Position numbers and translations under genes: made by a program. A stretch of 64,000 bases of DNA from positions 310,001-374,000 of the forward strand of contig NZ_JAMBOQ010000003.1 of NCBI RefSeq assembly GCF_023715685.1. The letters are read 5' to 3'. Below are positions 19,201 through 27,908 of this stretch, in pieces. Source of the DNA: Priestia aryabhattai. GTDB lineage: Bacteria; Bacillota; Bacilli; Bacillales; Bacillaceae_H. The notes beneath the pieces were generated by a model, which saw only the letters and a program-made list of their open reading frames with translations, did no database searches and was not told where the DNA came from. Numbering within the stretch: position 1 is the stretch's first letter; each line of letters opens with the position of its first letter.

Positions 19201-19313
19201 AAGGACAGTTTAAAGTCAATATTCCCAAACAAAAAGCAGGCGTAAAACTGGCTGTTACGGCAAAAGATGCCGCTGGAAATATAAGTTCGGCAGTCAACAT
19301 AAACGTTAAATAA
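16248..19313 (+). CDS. Secreted SpoIID/LytB-domain protein with seven Ig-like repeats
   Basis: A 1021-residue exported protein. Signal peptide to about residue 26 (ends VKAE); SpoIID/LytB domain at about 110-425, with NTLPIEDYLKGVVPNE, LKTQAVAARTYAMSY, FSSSNGGRTE and GNGHGVGMSQYGAQKMA; then from residue 440 seven tandem repeats of about 82 residues. Each repeat has the pattern P-x-V-N-A-V-S-x-Q-D-T-x-V-T-G-T-T-E-A-N, then DANGKFSVSIPKQKAG, then KDAAGN (Big-type immunoglobulin-like). SpoIID relatives are lytic transglycosylases that act on stem-less glycan, so this could be a vegetative wall enzyme held by adhesive repeats. Unlike sporulation SpoIID it has no membrane anchor. GGGGGAACAAG precedes the ATG. 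Confidence 0.85.
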   Translation: MRKLTVLALVLSVLLFQFTPLASVKAETVEPVVSVKLVNYLGDQHAITIKPSYLYTIKNSDLVLNANTEYTVAATNQGVTLKQGTTVLGEFTSFEITPSLYKNPISINGRQYLGDVAFTNEKGTYVRPINTLPIEDYLKGVVPNEVYTSWNLQALKTQAVAARTYAMSYAGKVINDTVSYQVYGGYTWYDSTNQAVNETFGQVVTYNSKLINAVFSSSNGGRTESNSNAWGGTQFSYFPVKEDPYDKQTPWTLAIQKTQIDLTGKDLANYSAWWNTISEKDKIVTDNLKSWLVANKHPGKTIKITSIPKVSFYAPSSGGRVTKGAITVDYLVKGDVDSSQKLVVHHLELTDLTSTKLKSMLNSRAMLSLLVTETNETSRSTTFNGKGNGHGVGMSQYGAQKMASLGKDYREILDFYYPTTTLLSFYTTKYPRKEQEEEAPKDTVAPDAPSVSALGDDQTSLTGVTEPNASVIAKVENEVIGTGLADEDGKFAITIAKQQADTKVSVTSKDAAENESTATVVTVTDQTPPSVLIVNEVSDQDTTVTGVTEASAAVTVKAGSATFSTVADANGKFTVSIPVQKGGTTIAVSAKDKAGNESQAPSFAVKTTLKAPLAPKVNAVSDQDTMIKGTTEANATVIVKNGSLQLAAGKADAKGNYSISIAKQKAGNKLAVTAQNAGGTSSPTTVAVQDKTAPAAPKVNAVSDQDTKVTGTTEANSTVTVKAGTTTVGTAKAGANGAFSVAISLQKANTKLSVQAKDAAGNSSSVSTVTVQDKTAPITPKVNAVSNQDTVVTGSTEAGAEVHVKIDKKVIGKGNAKSNGTFSITIPKQSAATKLAVIAKDAANNYSSNTFVTVSAALTKPALPTVNTLTEKSTAVTGTGEKNASIYIKVGGKIIASGKIDGNGKFSVEIPAQKAGTEVTAVLQNKVGYSPYKIVKVQDTTPPAPPAVNAVTSLSTSISGKTEANAVITIKSGTKLIASGKADSKGQFKVNIPKQKAGVKLAVTAKDAAGNISSAVNINVK

Positions 19314-19494
19314 AAACAAAAAGAATTCTCTGCGGAGGATTCTTTTTTTGCGATTTTTAAGTGGAATAGCAGGTTACTAAAAAGTTACCTTGGAACTTTG
19401 AAGTGCCTAACTTACTTTAAAGTGGGTTCTATCTTTTTCTTTTTTTGTGTTTCATAATAACAAATGTAGCAAAATTAGTAGGGGGTTTTTTATA

Positions 19495-20337
19495 ATGAGT
19501 AATCATTTGCAAGATACAGTTACACTTCATAATGGAGTCAAAATGCCTTGGCTTGGATTAGGGGTATTTAAAGTAGAAGAAGGGCCTGAATTAGTTAACG
19601 CGGTGAAAACAGCTATCGTAAAAGGCTACCGCAGCATTGATACGGCAGCTATTTATGGAAATGAAGAAGGTGTAGGAGAAGGAATTCGCCAAGGTCTGAA
19701 AGAAGCAGGTCTTTCACGCGAAGACATCTTTGTTACATCAAAAGTTTGGAACGCAGATTTAGGCTATGAAGCGACATTGGCTGCTTACGAAACAAGCTTA
19801 CAAAAGCTTGGCTTAGAATATTTAGACCTATACTTAATTCACTGGCCGGTAGAAGGTAAGTATAAAGAAGCGTGGAAAGCATTAGAAACGCTTTATAAAG
19901 AAGAAAAAGTAAGAGCTCTGGGTGTAAGTAATTTTCAAATTCATCATTTAGAAGACTTAATGAAAGATGGAGATGTAAAGCCTGTTATTAACCAAGTTGA
20001 ATATCATCCTCGTTTGACGCAAAAAGAGCTGCATGCTTTTTGTCAAAAGCACGATATTCAGCTAGAGGCATGGTCTCCGCTTATGCAAGGAGAATTGCTA
20101 GATAACGATGTGTTAAAAGAAATTGCTGAAAAACACGGTAAATCAGTTGCTCAAATTATTCTGCGATGGGATCTGCAAAACGGAGTTGTAACGATTCCAA
20201 AATCGACAAAAGAACATCGTATTGTTGAAAATTCATCGCTATTTGATTTTGAATTGGATGCTGAAGACGTAAGCAAAATTGATGGATTAAATCAAAATCA
20301 CCGAGTAGGTCCAGATCCGGACAATTTTGATTTTTAA
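19495..20337 (+). CDS. Aldo/keto reductase (glyoxal reductase type)
   Basis: A 280-residue AKR5-like enzyme. The tetrad is visible: Asp in SIDTAAIYGNE, Tyr in the same block, Lys in VTSKVWN and His in LIHWPVEG; the NADPH-binding IPKSTKEHRI motif follows. Relatives in B. subtilis (YvgN, YtbE) reduce methylglyoxal and other aldehydes. I start at 19495 because AGTAGGGGGTTT precedes it; a longer reading from 19447 has no ribosome site. It is a single gene with its own terminator. Confidence 0.88.
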   Translation: MSNHLQDTVTLHNGVKMPWLGLGVFKVEEGPELVNAVKTAIVKGYRSIDTAAIYGNEEGVGEGIRQGLKEAGLSREDIFVTSKVWNADLGYEATLAAYETSLQKLGLEYLDLYLIHWPVEGKYKEAWKALETLYKEEKVRALGVSNFQIHHLEDLMKDGDVKPVINQVEYHPRLTQKELHAFCQKHDIQLEAWSPLMQGELLDNDVLKEIAEKHGKSVAQIILRWDLQNGVVTIPKSTKEHRIVENSSLFDFELDAEDVSKIDGLNQNHRVGPDPDNFDF

Positions 20338-20348
20338 TAGAAGAACCA

Positions 20349-20377
20349 AGACAGGGAGTTTCTCTCTGTCTTTTTTA
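20349..20377 (+). terminator. Terminator after the aldo/keto reductase gene
   Basis: AGACAG and CTGTCT pair with a short loop and are followed by six T. Confidence 0.7.
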
Positions 20378-20503
20378 TATGCATTATTACATAAATTTAA
20401 CATTTTCTTCACAGTAAGCTAAAGGACGGGCCGTATGATAAAGAAAGGTCGTGAAAGATAGAGAAATCATTTCATTTTTAGGTGTAAAATAGGCGGTGTA
20501 ACG

Positions 20504-20671
20504 ATGACAAAACAAGCTTACTCTCACATACAATGTAAAAAAACATCAATGATTGATTTATTGCTGGATGCAGGGGTTTATAAAAAAGGAAACAAGCAGT
20601 TATATGAGCTTACGCTTCAAGAATTAGAAACAGAATACGAAGCTATTTCACAACAGCGCATATCTGAATGA
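20504..20671 (+). CDS. Small FbpA-like basic protein
   Basis: A 55-residue protein starting MTKQAYSHIQCKK. The middle MIDLLLDAGVYKKGNKQLYELTLQELETEY resembles the Fur-regulated basic protein A family (PF13076) of Bacillus, small proteins induced under iron limitation. TAGGCGGTG, 10 bases upstream, is a weak ribosome site. About 35 bases before the start, GAAATCATTTC is a short palindrome that only partly resembles a Fur box. The assignment rests on remembered motif pattern, so moderate confidence. Confidence 0.5.
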   Translation: MTKQAYSHIQCKKTSMIDLLLDAGVYKKGNKQLYELTLQELETEYEAISQQRISE

Positions 20672-20720
20672 AATTTTGATACATTGCTAGAATTTGTTAT
20701 AATAGAGGAAAGGATAGGAG

Positions 20721-20924
20721 TTGATTTATATCGAAAAGCACCCGACAGACTCGCAGCCCATCCGTATGGATATCCTCGATTCTATATTTGCTAAAATGGT
20801 ATTAAATAAGGCTATCCGAGATTTTAGAAGAGATCAAATTTTACGTGAAGTAGATCAAACATTAGAAGAAAGAAACAAAGAGAAATTTTTTCAATTAATT
20901 GAAGAATTAAAATCAATTTCTTAA
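20721..20924 (+). CDS. IDEAL-domain small protein
   Basis: A small protein of up to 67 residues. The C-terminal REVDQTLEERNKEKFFQLIEEL fits the IDEAL domain (PF08858: helix with a D-x3-L-x2-R-D/N-K-x2-F pattern) found in short Bacillus proteins of unknown role and at the end of ComK-related proteins. The start is uncertain: the TTG at 20721 touches the AGGATAGGAG ribosome site without a gap, while the ATG at 20766 would give a 52-residue protein that keeps the whole domain but lacks a clear site. It lies 50 bases after the FbpA-like gene. Confidence 0.55.
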   Translation: MIYIEKHPTDSQPIRMDILDSIFAKMVLNKAIRDFRRDQILREVDQTLEERNKEKFFQLIEELKSIS

Positions 20925-20969
20925 AGTGCGTTCGCGCGATAGAATTTGATTTAATCATTTTAGCATATA

Positions 20970-21009
20970 AAAACAGGTAAAGAGCGGCATGCTTAGTTAC
21001 CTGTTTTTT
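20970..21009 (+). terminator. Terminator after the IDEAL-domain gene
   Basis: AAAACAGGTAA and TTACCTGTTTTTT form an 11-base stem with a 16-base loop. Confidence 0.75.
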
Positions 21010-21456
21010 GTCGTCTAATTGCAAATAAAGGCTTTACATAAGAAGTGCATAAGGTTCCGCTATTAAACAGACAAAAAGAGCAAGTCTAATGTACTCACTC
21101 TTTTCAGAAAGGTATGGGTGTTACTGAGAAAATGAATGTCACTTTCTAAGTGTTGCGTGTGGGGTTTAGAAAGTTCTATGCATCTGCATATTTTCTAATT
21201 CATTCACTCTATGTATTGTTAAAATAACAATATAACCATATCTTATCATATGATTGAAATGTGATTCAATATTTTTATTGATTTTCTTTTTGAATTGTTC
21301 GAAATAATTAAGAAATAGCTTCTGTTAGTAGACTGCTGCTGTGTTATAGAAGCTATATGGACTTATCATATAAAACGAAATTCCTATATAAGAATTTCGT
21401 TCATGCCTGACGGACTGTAAGCTTCAAAAGAGTACAATCCGTCCTGTAAATCAGTA
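21010..21456. other. Gene-free stretch with two hairpins
   Basis: No coding frame is convincing here. Two inverted repeats lie close to the end of the minus-strand ArsB-like gene: AACGAAATTC/GAATTTCGTT at 21374-21401, which on the minus strand is followed by TTTTATAT and is the likely terminator of that gene, and GACGGACTGTA/TACAATCCGTC at 21409-21443. The rest is AT-rich with nothing I can name. Confidence 0.5.
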
Positions 21457-22812
21457 TTAAGAAAAAATGAGCTGAACCCAGTAGAATAGGAGGAAAAGAG
21501 TAACGATGGTGGTAAGCGGGATAACGATAAGTGAGACTTTTAAATAATCTTTCCATTTCACTTTGATATGATTTTCTTTTAGAATATGCATCCAAATAAG
21601 AGAAGCTAGTGTTCCAATCGGCAATAAAAGCGAGCCCATATCACTTCCAATAATATTAGCAAGGTAAATGGTTTTAAGAGTAATAGGATCGAGCCCCATT
21701 TCGGTCAAGGTAATGGTTCCGACCATTAAAGCGGGGTGATTGTTAAACAAGTTAGAGAGAATGGAAACAAGTCCTCCCATGATAAAGCTTGCTTCAAAAA
21801 GCCCTCGATTTACAATTGGTTCGCAAATTTTTACTAATAGCTCTGTCAACCCTACGTTATGGAGACCGTAAATAATAACGTACATTGAAAAAGCAAAAAC
21901 GAAAATGTGCCACGGCGTTTTCTTTAAAATATCAATCGGGTTTGTACGTAAGTGGTACCATCTCCAAATAAGTAAGATCAGTGAGCCCAGTACAGCAACC
22001 AATTCGATTGGTATGCCGAAATAAGAGGCGACAAATAGGAGACAGCGCATGACAAACACAAACAATAAAACTTTCAGCATAAATTGTGTGCGTTTACGTT
22101 TTGTTTCAACAGAAATGCTTCCTTTTAAGGGATGAAACTGTTTCGTAAAGAAACTCTCTTCTATATCTTTTGAAGCATGCGGCAGTTTTTTTGGCAAATG
22201 GCGTTTTACGACCGTATACATGAGCCAAGACATAAATAATAAACCAAGTGTCGCCGGTACAAACATCATCGCGGTGTGCATATAAAGCGACATATGAACA
22301 ATTTTTAAGGCAATCAAATTGACAATATTACTTACACCTATAGGCGCGCTGGAAGCGGTAGCAATAAGCGCTCCACTTAAAAGGTAGGGGATCTGCTGGT
22401 GGGGTTTTAGCTGAAGGTTTTTCAAAAGTAGAATTAAAATTGGAGTGGTAATTAAAATACTGCCGTCATTATTAAATAGTAAAGTCATTAAAAAGCAAAG
22501 CAGTTGAATGTACCAATATAATCGATACCCTGAGCCTTGGGATAAACTCACTAGTCGTGCAGCTGCCCAGTGGAAGAATCCAAAACTTTCTAATATGACG
22601 GCCATGACAATGGTGGCAATAATGGTGATAGAAGCGCCGCTTATTTTCCCAAAAATATCAACGATGTCTGATTTGGATACAATGCCTGTAAGTAGGATAA
22701 TGGCTGCTCCTATAGCTGCCGGCCATGCTTCGTTGATGCCGTTTGGCCTCCAAAAAATGACGAGCATTGTCATTGTAAACACGAAAATGGCAATTCCAAT
22801 TTCAATATTCAT
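21457..22812 (-). CDS. ArsB-like (ArsB/NhaD superfamily) membrane transporter
   Basis: A 451-residue protein with about 11 hydrophobic segments whose text follows E. coli ArsB: FVFTMTMLVIFWRPNGI, ILESFGFFHWAA, LLFNNDGSILITTPILI, SAPIGVSNIVNLIAL, FVFAFSMYVIIYGLHNVGL, NLFNNHPALMVG, ANIIGSDMGSLLLPIGTLASLIW. ArsB exports arsenite or antimonite. No arsR, arsC or acr3 gene is nearby, so the true substrate is uncertain; B. subtilis YdfA is a similar orphan. GAAAGGAGC lies 8 bases before the ATG. Confidence 0.75.
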   Translation of the reverse strand: MNIEIGIAIFVFTMTMLVIFWRPNGINEAWPAAIGAAIILLTGIVSKSDIVDIFGKISGASITIIATIVMAVILESFGFFHWAAARLVSLSQGSGYRLYWYIQLLCFLMTLLFNNDGSILITTPILILLLKNLQLKPHQQIPYLLSGALIATASSAPIGVSNIVNLIALKIVHMSLYMHTAMMFVPATLGLLFMSWLMYTVVKRHLPKKLPHASKDIEESFFTKQFHPLKGSISVETKRKRTQFMLKVLLFVFVMRCLLFVASYFGIPIELVAVLGSLILLIWRWYHLRTNPIDILKKTPWHIFVFAFSMYVIIYGLHNVGLTELLVKICEPIVNRGLFEASFIMGGLVSILSNLFNNHPALMVGTITLTEMGLDPITLKTIYLANIIGSDMGSLLLPIGTLASLIWMHILKENHIKVKWKDYLKVSLIVIPLTTIVTLFLLFYWVQLIFS

Positions 22813-23140
22813 CAGTATGCTCCTTTCTTCTAAAATTTGTAATGAATATACCCTTGCATGTCCCTTACACTCTATTTATATTCATTTATTACTAGAAGGA
22901 TTGTGCATAAGACCATTTTTGCTAATATGTTTGTTTATCTTGACAGGATAAGTATCAGGCAGAGAGATATGCCTAATTTGGTTACGTGCTGAAGTCGTCG
23001 TTTTAAAGACGCAGAAAATTTATCTGGCTATGTAAACTTAATATTGCTTGCCAAAACAAAAAAAGAAAGCTCTTATAACGCAAGCTTTCTTTTTGGAGGT
23101 ATAGGGGGGCTCTTTTCTTCGGGAAAAAAGAATGAGCACA
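22813..23140. other. Intergenic stretch between two minus-strand transporter genes
   Basis: About 330 bases. The only clear element is the hairpin AAAAAGAAAGCT/AGCTTTCTTTTT at 23060-23094, which ends the amino acid permease gene on the minus strand and has poly-A and poly-T on its two sides. I see no gene. Confidence 0.7.
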
Positions 23141-24553
23141 CTAAGATTTTTTTTCAGTTTCTACTTTATAATCAGATTGTTTTTGTTTGTAGTGCCAAAA
23201 ATATAAGGCATAACAAATAAGTGCAAATGGCACGCCGCAATATAAAGCCATACGCTGTTCAGGAATAAAGATTAAGCTAACTAGAGCAGCACTGTTTAAT
23301 GTAAAAGCAAGGATAGGCACTACCGGATAAAGAGGGGTGCGATATTTTAAGTCAGCTATGTTATTTCCGGATTTTATATATTGTCGACGAAAAAAATATT
23401 GTGAAGCGGCAATAGACATCCAAGCTGCAATCGCTGTCATGCTAGCGATAGATAATAGCCATACATAAACAGTATCAGCAGCGAAAAAACTAGTTAAAAG
23501 GCACATGCATGATAAGCCCAGGCTGACTAGTAAAGCGTGAAGCGGAATGCCGAACCTTGAGACTTTGCTTAAGCTAGAAGGGGCCATGTTGTTTTTAGAA
23601 AGAGAATATAAAATTCGAGTTGTAGCAAATAATCCTGAATTAGCTACCGATACTAAAGCTGTTAAAATGACAAAGTTCATGATGTCAGCCGCATACGGAA
23701 CGCCTAACTGTTCAAATACAGCCACAAACGGACTTTCTAGCAGCCCTGCTTGTTTCCAAGGAATAATTCCTACTAATACAGCGATGGTCAAAATAAAGAA
23801 AATCATGACTCGCCATATTGTGTTATTAATAGCTTTAGGAAGCGTTTTTTCTGGGTTTTCACTTTCACCAGCGGCAATACCAATCAATTCCGTTCCTTGA
23901 AATGAAAAATTTACAGCTACCATGGTCAAAAGGACGCTTACAAATCCTGTTGGGAAAAGTCCATCTTCAGTGATATGACTAAATGAGATGTTTTTACTAT
24001 TTTCAAGAGGGATAAGTCCAAATAATGCGGCTCCTCCTAATAAAATAAAGAGAATAATAGTAACAACTTTTATAATTGAAAACCAAAATTCACTTTCAGC
24101 ATAACTTCTTGCAGAGAATGCATTCGTCACAAAGAGGAGAACAGCAAAAACTAAACACCAAATCCAGATGGGGGTATGAGGAAACCACCGCTCCATTAAA
24201 ATGCCGATTGCCGTAAGCTCTAAGCTGACCGTTGTTCCCCAGCTCAGCCAATACATCCATCCGATTGTAAAGCCTGTTGCAGGATTGATAAATTTAGTAG
24301 CATAATCTTGAAAAGAGCCGGAAACAGGCATAGCTACTGACAATTCTCCTAAACAAAGCATAGTTAAATACATCATTAGTCCACCAACTAGATAAGCAAG
24401 AATGGTTCCCGCCGGTCCAGCATGACTAATTGTGTAGCCTGAACCAATGAAAAAACCAGATCCAATGACACCCCCTAGTGTAATCATGAATAAGTGCCTG
24501 CCTTTAATTGTTCTTTGCAAATCTGACTCGTTTTGTTTTGTTTTCATACCCAT
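23141..24553 (-). CDS. Amino acid permease (APC family, AAT type)
   Basis: A 470-residue permease with 12 hydrophobic segments. The consensus GRHLFMITLGGVIGSGFFIGSG near the N terminus, the ELSVAMPVSGSFQDYATKF segment and VNFSFQGTELIGIAAGESENP mark the amino acid transporter subfamily (RocE, LysP and YbxG relatives). Substrate not determinable. I place the start at 24553, eight bases after AAGGGG. The extra 18 codons of a longer reading come from the double-hairpin repeat copy B and are unlikely to be protein. Confidence 0.85.
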   Translation of the reverse strand: MGMKTKQNESDLQRTIKGRHLFMITLGGVIGSGFFIGSGYTISHAGPAGTILAYLVGGLMMYLTMLCLGELSVAMPVSGSFQDYATKFINPATGFTIGWMYWLSWGTTVSLELTAIGILMERWFPHTPIWIWCLVFAVLLFVTNAFSARSYAESEFWFSIIKVVTIILFILLGGAALFGLIPLENSKNISFSHITEDGLFPTGFVSVLLTMVAVNFSFQGTELIGIAAGESENPEKTLPKAINNTIWRVMIFFILTIAVLVGIIPWKQAGLLESPFVAVFEQLGVPYAADIMNFVILTALVSVANSGLFATTRILYSLSKNNMAPSSLSKVSRFGIPLHALLVSLGLSCMCLLTSFFAADTVYVWLLSIASMTAIAAWMSIAASQYFFRRQYIKSGNNIADLKYRTPLYPVVPILAFTLNSAALVSLIFIPEQRMALYCGVPFALICYALYFWHYKQKQSDYKVETEKKS

Positions 24554-24585
24554 TATGACAACCCCTTTTTCAACGTTATATATAA

Positions 24586-24680
24586 ATCGATGTAGAAAAT
24601 TCGACATGACTAAAGAACGGTCATGTCGGATTTTCTATGCCTAAACGGCTACCACTCTCCTTTAGGGTGTGGCGCCATCC
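24586..24680. repeat. Double-hairpin repeat, copy B
   Basis: Same architecture as 6267-6362: ATCGATGTAGAAAA, a stem around GACATGACT...CGGTCATGTC, TTTTCTATGCCTAA, then a second stem GGCTACCAC...GTGTGGCGCC. It lies directly upstream of the amino acid permease, so it would be in that gene's 5' region. Confidence 0.6.
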
Positions 24681-24798
24681 TCATAGGTGAAATTTTGAGG
24701 GGATATTCAAGTTGTATGAATCACCGATTGGGAAGGCTCTTTGATGAAAGATGTCGAGCTAATAATTAGAATGTATATATTTATTTATCTCATTCTAT

Positions 24799-25911
24799 TT
24801 ATCTGACATATACTTTTTTCTCTAACGTTAAAAGGTTGATTTGTTCCCAGTCGGGCTCATAGCCGATACCAGCTTTATCTGGAACGTTAATGATGCCGTT
24901 GTCAACCGTGATTTCAGGCTGCACAATGTCTTTCAACCAGTACTTCGAAGAAGCAGCTGTATCTCCGGGAAGGGTAAAGTTAGCAAGAGTCGTAATGGCA
25001 ATATTATGAGCTCTGCCAATACCTGATTCCAGCATCCCCCCGCACCAAACTGGCATATTATGTGCTTGACATAAATCATGAATTTTTTTGGCTTCTGTTA
25101 GCCCGCCAACTCGTCCAATCTTAATATTAATAATTTTTGTGCTTCCAAGTTTAATAGCTTTGCGTACATCTTCAGCAGAATGAATGCTTTCGTCTAGACA
25201 AATAGGTGTGTGCATGCGAGATTGAAGATCGGCATGATCAATTAAGTCATCGTGTGCTAAAGGCTGTTCAATCATCATTAAATTAAACTCATCAAGCTGA
25301 GACAAATGATCAAGGTCATCTAACGTATAAGCAGAGTTTGCATCAACCATCAGAGGAATAGAAGGGAACTCTTTGCGGACAGCACGGGTGATGTCGATAT
25401 CCCAGCCCGGCTTAATTTTGATTTTAATTCGTTTATACCCTTCATGAAGCCCCAGTTCAATTTTCCGAAGAACGTCATCAGCTGTATCCTGAATGCCAAT
25501 GCTAAGACCGACTTCAATTTGTGTTTTTATGCCTCCTAGAGCTGTGGCAAGCGAAATGTCTTGTTCGCGCGCATATAAATCCCATACAGCCCCTTCTAAA
25601 GCAGCTTTGGCCATATAGTTGCCTCGAATATGAGCAAATAAGTCAGACACATCGTCAGGATGCTTAATATCTTGTTGTAAAAGAAGAGGAATTAAAAAAT
25701 CCTCCATGATGTGCCAGTTTGTTTTAACCGTTTCTTCTTTATAAAAAGGGTCGGCGCATGCAACGGATTCCGCCCATCCTGAAAGACCGTCTTCATTTTG
25801 AATTTCTGCTAAAATAAAATCCCGGTCTGTTTCAGTTCCCAGACTAGTGGTAAAAGGATGAAGCAAATCCATTTTTAAATGTCGTAAAATCACTTGTTTG
25901 ATTTTCATCAT
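24799..25911 (-). CDS. N-acylamino acid racemase (enolase superfamily, MenC-like)
   Basis: A 370-residue enolase-superfamily protein. Capping domain 1-130; barrel with KIKIKPGWD (catalytic Lys165), metal ligands Asp190 (MVDAN), Glu215 (MIEQP), Asp240 (CLDES) and the second catalytic Lys264 (IKIGRVGG). This pattern is the NSAR/OSBS subfamily. The context decides the role: it overlaps (ATGA) a GNAT gene, itself overlapping an M20 deacylase, exactly the set described in Geobacillus for irreversible D- to L-amino acid conversion through N-succinyl intermediates. No men biosynthesis genes are near, so racemase is preferred over o-succinylbenzoate synthase. Confidence 0.82.
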   Translation of the reverse strand: MMKIKQVILRHLKMDLLHPFTTSLGTETDRDFILAEIQNEDGLSGWAESVACADPFYKEETVKTNWHIMEDFLIPLLLQQDIKHPDDVSDLFAHIRGNYMAKAALEGAVWDLYAREQDISLATALGGIKTQIEVGLSIGIQDTADDVLRKIELGLHEGYKRIKIKIKPGWDIDITRAVRKEFPSIPLMVDANSAYTLDDLDHLSQLDEFNLMMIEQPLAHDDLIDHADLQSRMHTPICLDESIHSAEDVRKAIKLGSTKIINIKIGRVGGLTEAKKIHDLCQAHNMPVWCGGMLESGIGRAHNIAITTLANFTLPGDTAASSKYWLKDIVQPEITVDNGIINVPDKAGIGYEPDWEQINLLTLEKKVYVR

Positions 25912-26741
25912 TCCGCCTCTTTTCTCGTTAAAATGTAAAAATGAACTGGAGATTCAGGTTCTTTATGCTTCATAAAATTAGTTACTTCATAGCCTTTAGA
26001 AAAATATTCTGTAAATAGTTTGCGTGTTTGCATACGCCACTCTAACGCAATAGAAGGTGAGCGGTCTTTCATTTGTTGAAAAGCAGACGGAATGGCTACT
26101 GCTACAAAGCGATCATTATCAAATGAAGCTTCACGAATAGCTTGAATGAAGGGGAAACCCTCATCGTTCAGCTTCCACTGCACCATATTTGCCTCGATCA
26201 CTTCCTTCATCGTATACTCCCGCGGTAATTTTATAGATTCAATTGTGTCCCATTTCACTACAAACCGATCAGATGGTAAATCGGCGTTTAACGGATCGTT
26301 CATTTCTCCGTAGCAATTTTCAATATACGTTGAACACACAGCTTTTAGCTTTCCAATGTTTAAGTAGCCGTTCACGCTCTCCAACGGATCATACGTCCAG
26401 CTAATATATGAATAATTCAGTTGTTTGCTGTATTCACGCTGTGCTTGCTTTAACTTTTCTCCAATTCCCGAACTTCGAAAAGCAGGATCCACAGCTAAAA
26501 TATGAGAACAAAGATAAATTGACTTCCCGTCATAGCCAGGAAAACTGTATTGAAAGCCAATCAGTTTTTTATGGCTGAAAGCTCCAAGGACAAGTCCGCC
26601 GTTTTTTGTAACGGTTAACGTTTGGTGAACAGGTACGGCTTCAGCCTCGCCCCAAACCTTGCTTTCTAATTGTCGGACTTCCTCTAGTTCAGCGGATGTT
26701 TTTAATAAACGAATATCGATCTCATGCATATGCTGAGTCAT
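25908..26741 (-). CDS. GNAT-type N-acyltransferase (D-amino acid N-succinyltransferase candidate)
   Basis: A 277-residue protein with a GNAT fold in the first half: [35 protein letters not shown] holds the acyl-CoA binding V-x3-R/x-x-G-x-G/A region. The second half is a longer tail typical of the branch found next to N-succinylamino acid racemases. By context it would transfer a succinyl group from succinyl-CoA to a D-amino acid. It is sandwiched between racemase and deacylase with 4-base overlaps on both sides, so the three are made together. Confidence 0.75.
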   Translation of the reverse strand: MTQHMHEIDIRLLKTSAELEEVRQLESKVWGEAEAVPVHQTLTVTKNGGLVLGAFSHKKLIGFQYSFPGYDGKSIYLCSHILAVDPAFRSSGIGEKLKQAQREYSKQLNYSYISWTYDPLESVNGYLNIGKLKAVCSTYIENCYGEMNDPLNADLPSDRFVVKWDTIESIKLPREYTMKEVIEANMVQWKLNDEGFPFIQAIREASFDNDRFVAVAIPSAFQQMKDRSPSIALEWRMQTRKLFTEYFSKGYEVTNFMKHKEPESPVHFYILTRKEAE

Positions 26742-27889
26742 TTTTTCACTTCCTTTTCTAATGTATAAGCTGCTTGCGATAAGGCGTGCAGGAGAATTTG
26801 TGTTCCTGAAATCAGCGCTTCTTTTTGAAAAGTCATATGAGGGTGGTGCAACCCTGGTTTTAAATCACATCCAAGTCCGAGCATTGTCGCTTTGATATGA
26901 GAAAATGTCCACGTGTAAAAGTGAAAATCTTCTGCTCCTACAGAGACACAAGGTTTTGTCAAAGCTTCTGGTCCTAGCACATCAACGATAGCCTTTTCTA
27001 CTAGCGTCACAGCATAATCATCGGGCTGAGCAGCAGGAGAGAAACCACTTTCTTTCCAAACAATAGGTGTATCATTTAACTCAGAGACATGTTTCATAAC
27101 AGCTGTGACTTGGCTTTTAAGTTCATCCATTAACTCATTAGCCGGTGCACGTAAATCCAACGTGAATGAAGCCGTTTCAGGACTCACATTAGATGAAGAA
27201 GCACCAGCTTTTACTTGCGTCATTTGCACTGAAAACGCTGCTTCACTTGTTAGCCGAATATTTTTCAGCAGTTGAAGAAGCAAGGACACAGATTCAATGG
27301 GGTTTTTTCCTTCATGCGGTCTGGCGGCATGTGCTTGAACTCCTTTAATTTGTCCTTCAATGGTTAAGGCAGAGCCGTGCAGAATAGCAGGAGCAGCCTT
27401 TCCACCAGGAACTTCCGTATGTGGACGTAAATGAATGCCGAATAAAAGAGAGACATCATCTAAAGCTCCGTCTTTAATCATTTGCAGAGCGCCTTTTGCT
27501 GTTTCTTCTGCAGGCTGAAAGATAAAACGAATGGTATGAAGAGGAGGCGTTTTAGAAGAAGCCAGCATTTTGGCCGCATATAAAACCATCGTGCTGTGTG
27601 CATCATGACCACAGGAATGGTTCGCTCGTTCGACGCCGTCTACTTCTTGAAGCAAAGCATCCATATCAGCTCTGATCGCAATAATTTGCTTCGTTTGTCC
27701 TGCTATTTCTGCTGTTAATCCGTAATGGTCATTAAATGTTTGAACTTCTAGACCTGACTGTGAAAGAAACTGAGCCACGTATTTAGATGTTTTTTTCTCG
27801 TGCCAGCTTGGTTCAGCCAAATCATGTAATTCTTTATACGTTTGAAAAATCGCTTCTTTTTGCTGTATGACATTCTTTGAGAAATTCAT
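26738..27889 (-). CDS. M20-family aminoacylase / N-desuccinylase
   Basis: A 383-residue M20D amidohydrolase. Metal-site motifs are visible: IRADMDALLQEVDG, SCGHDAHSTM, QPAEETAKGA, FGIHLRPH and VGAEDFHFYTW. These enzymes remove acyl groups from N-acyl-L-amino acids. In this operon it would release the L-amino acid at the end of the D-to-L route. AAAAGGAGCC lies before the ATG. It is the first structural gene after the RpiR regulator, 19 bases downstream. Confidence 0.82.
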   Translation of the reverse strand: MNFSKNVIQQKEAIFQTYKELHDLAEPSWHEKKTSKYVAQFLSQSGLEVQTFNDHYGLTAEIAGQTKQIIAIRADMDALLQEVDGVERANHSCGHDAHSTMVLYAAKMLASSKTPPLHTIRFIFQPAEETAKGALQMIKDGALDDVSLLFGIHLRPHTEVPGGKAAPAILHGSALTIEGQIKGVQAHAARPHEGKNPIESVSLLLQLLKNIRLTSEAAFSVQMTQVKAGASSSNVSPETASFTLDLRAPANELMDELKSQVTAVMKHVSELNDTPIVWKESGFSPAAQPDDYAVTLVEKAIVDVLGPEALTKPCVSVGAEDFHFYTWTFSHIKATMLGLGCDLKPGLHHPHMTFQKEALISGTQILLHALSQAAYTLEKEVKK

Positions 27890-27908
27890 CAGTATGGCTC
27901 CTTTTCTT

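Noticed and set aside
20463..20473. Possible Fur box (GAAATCATTTC)
   Set aside because: It is a short palindrome with the right centre but lacks the GATAAT half-sites; too weak to call.
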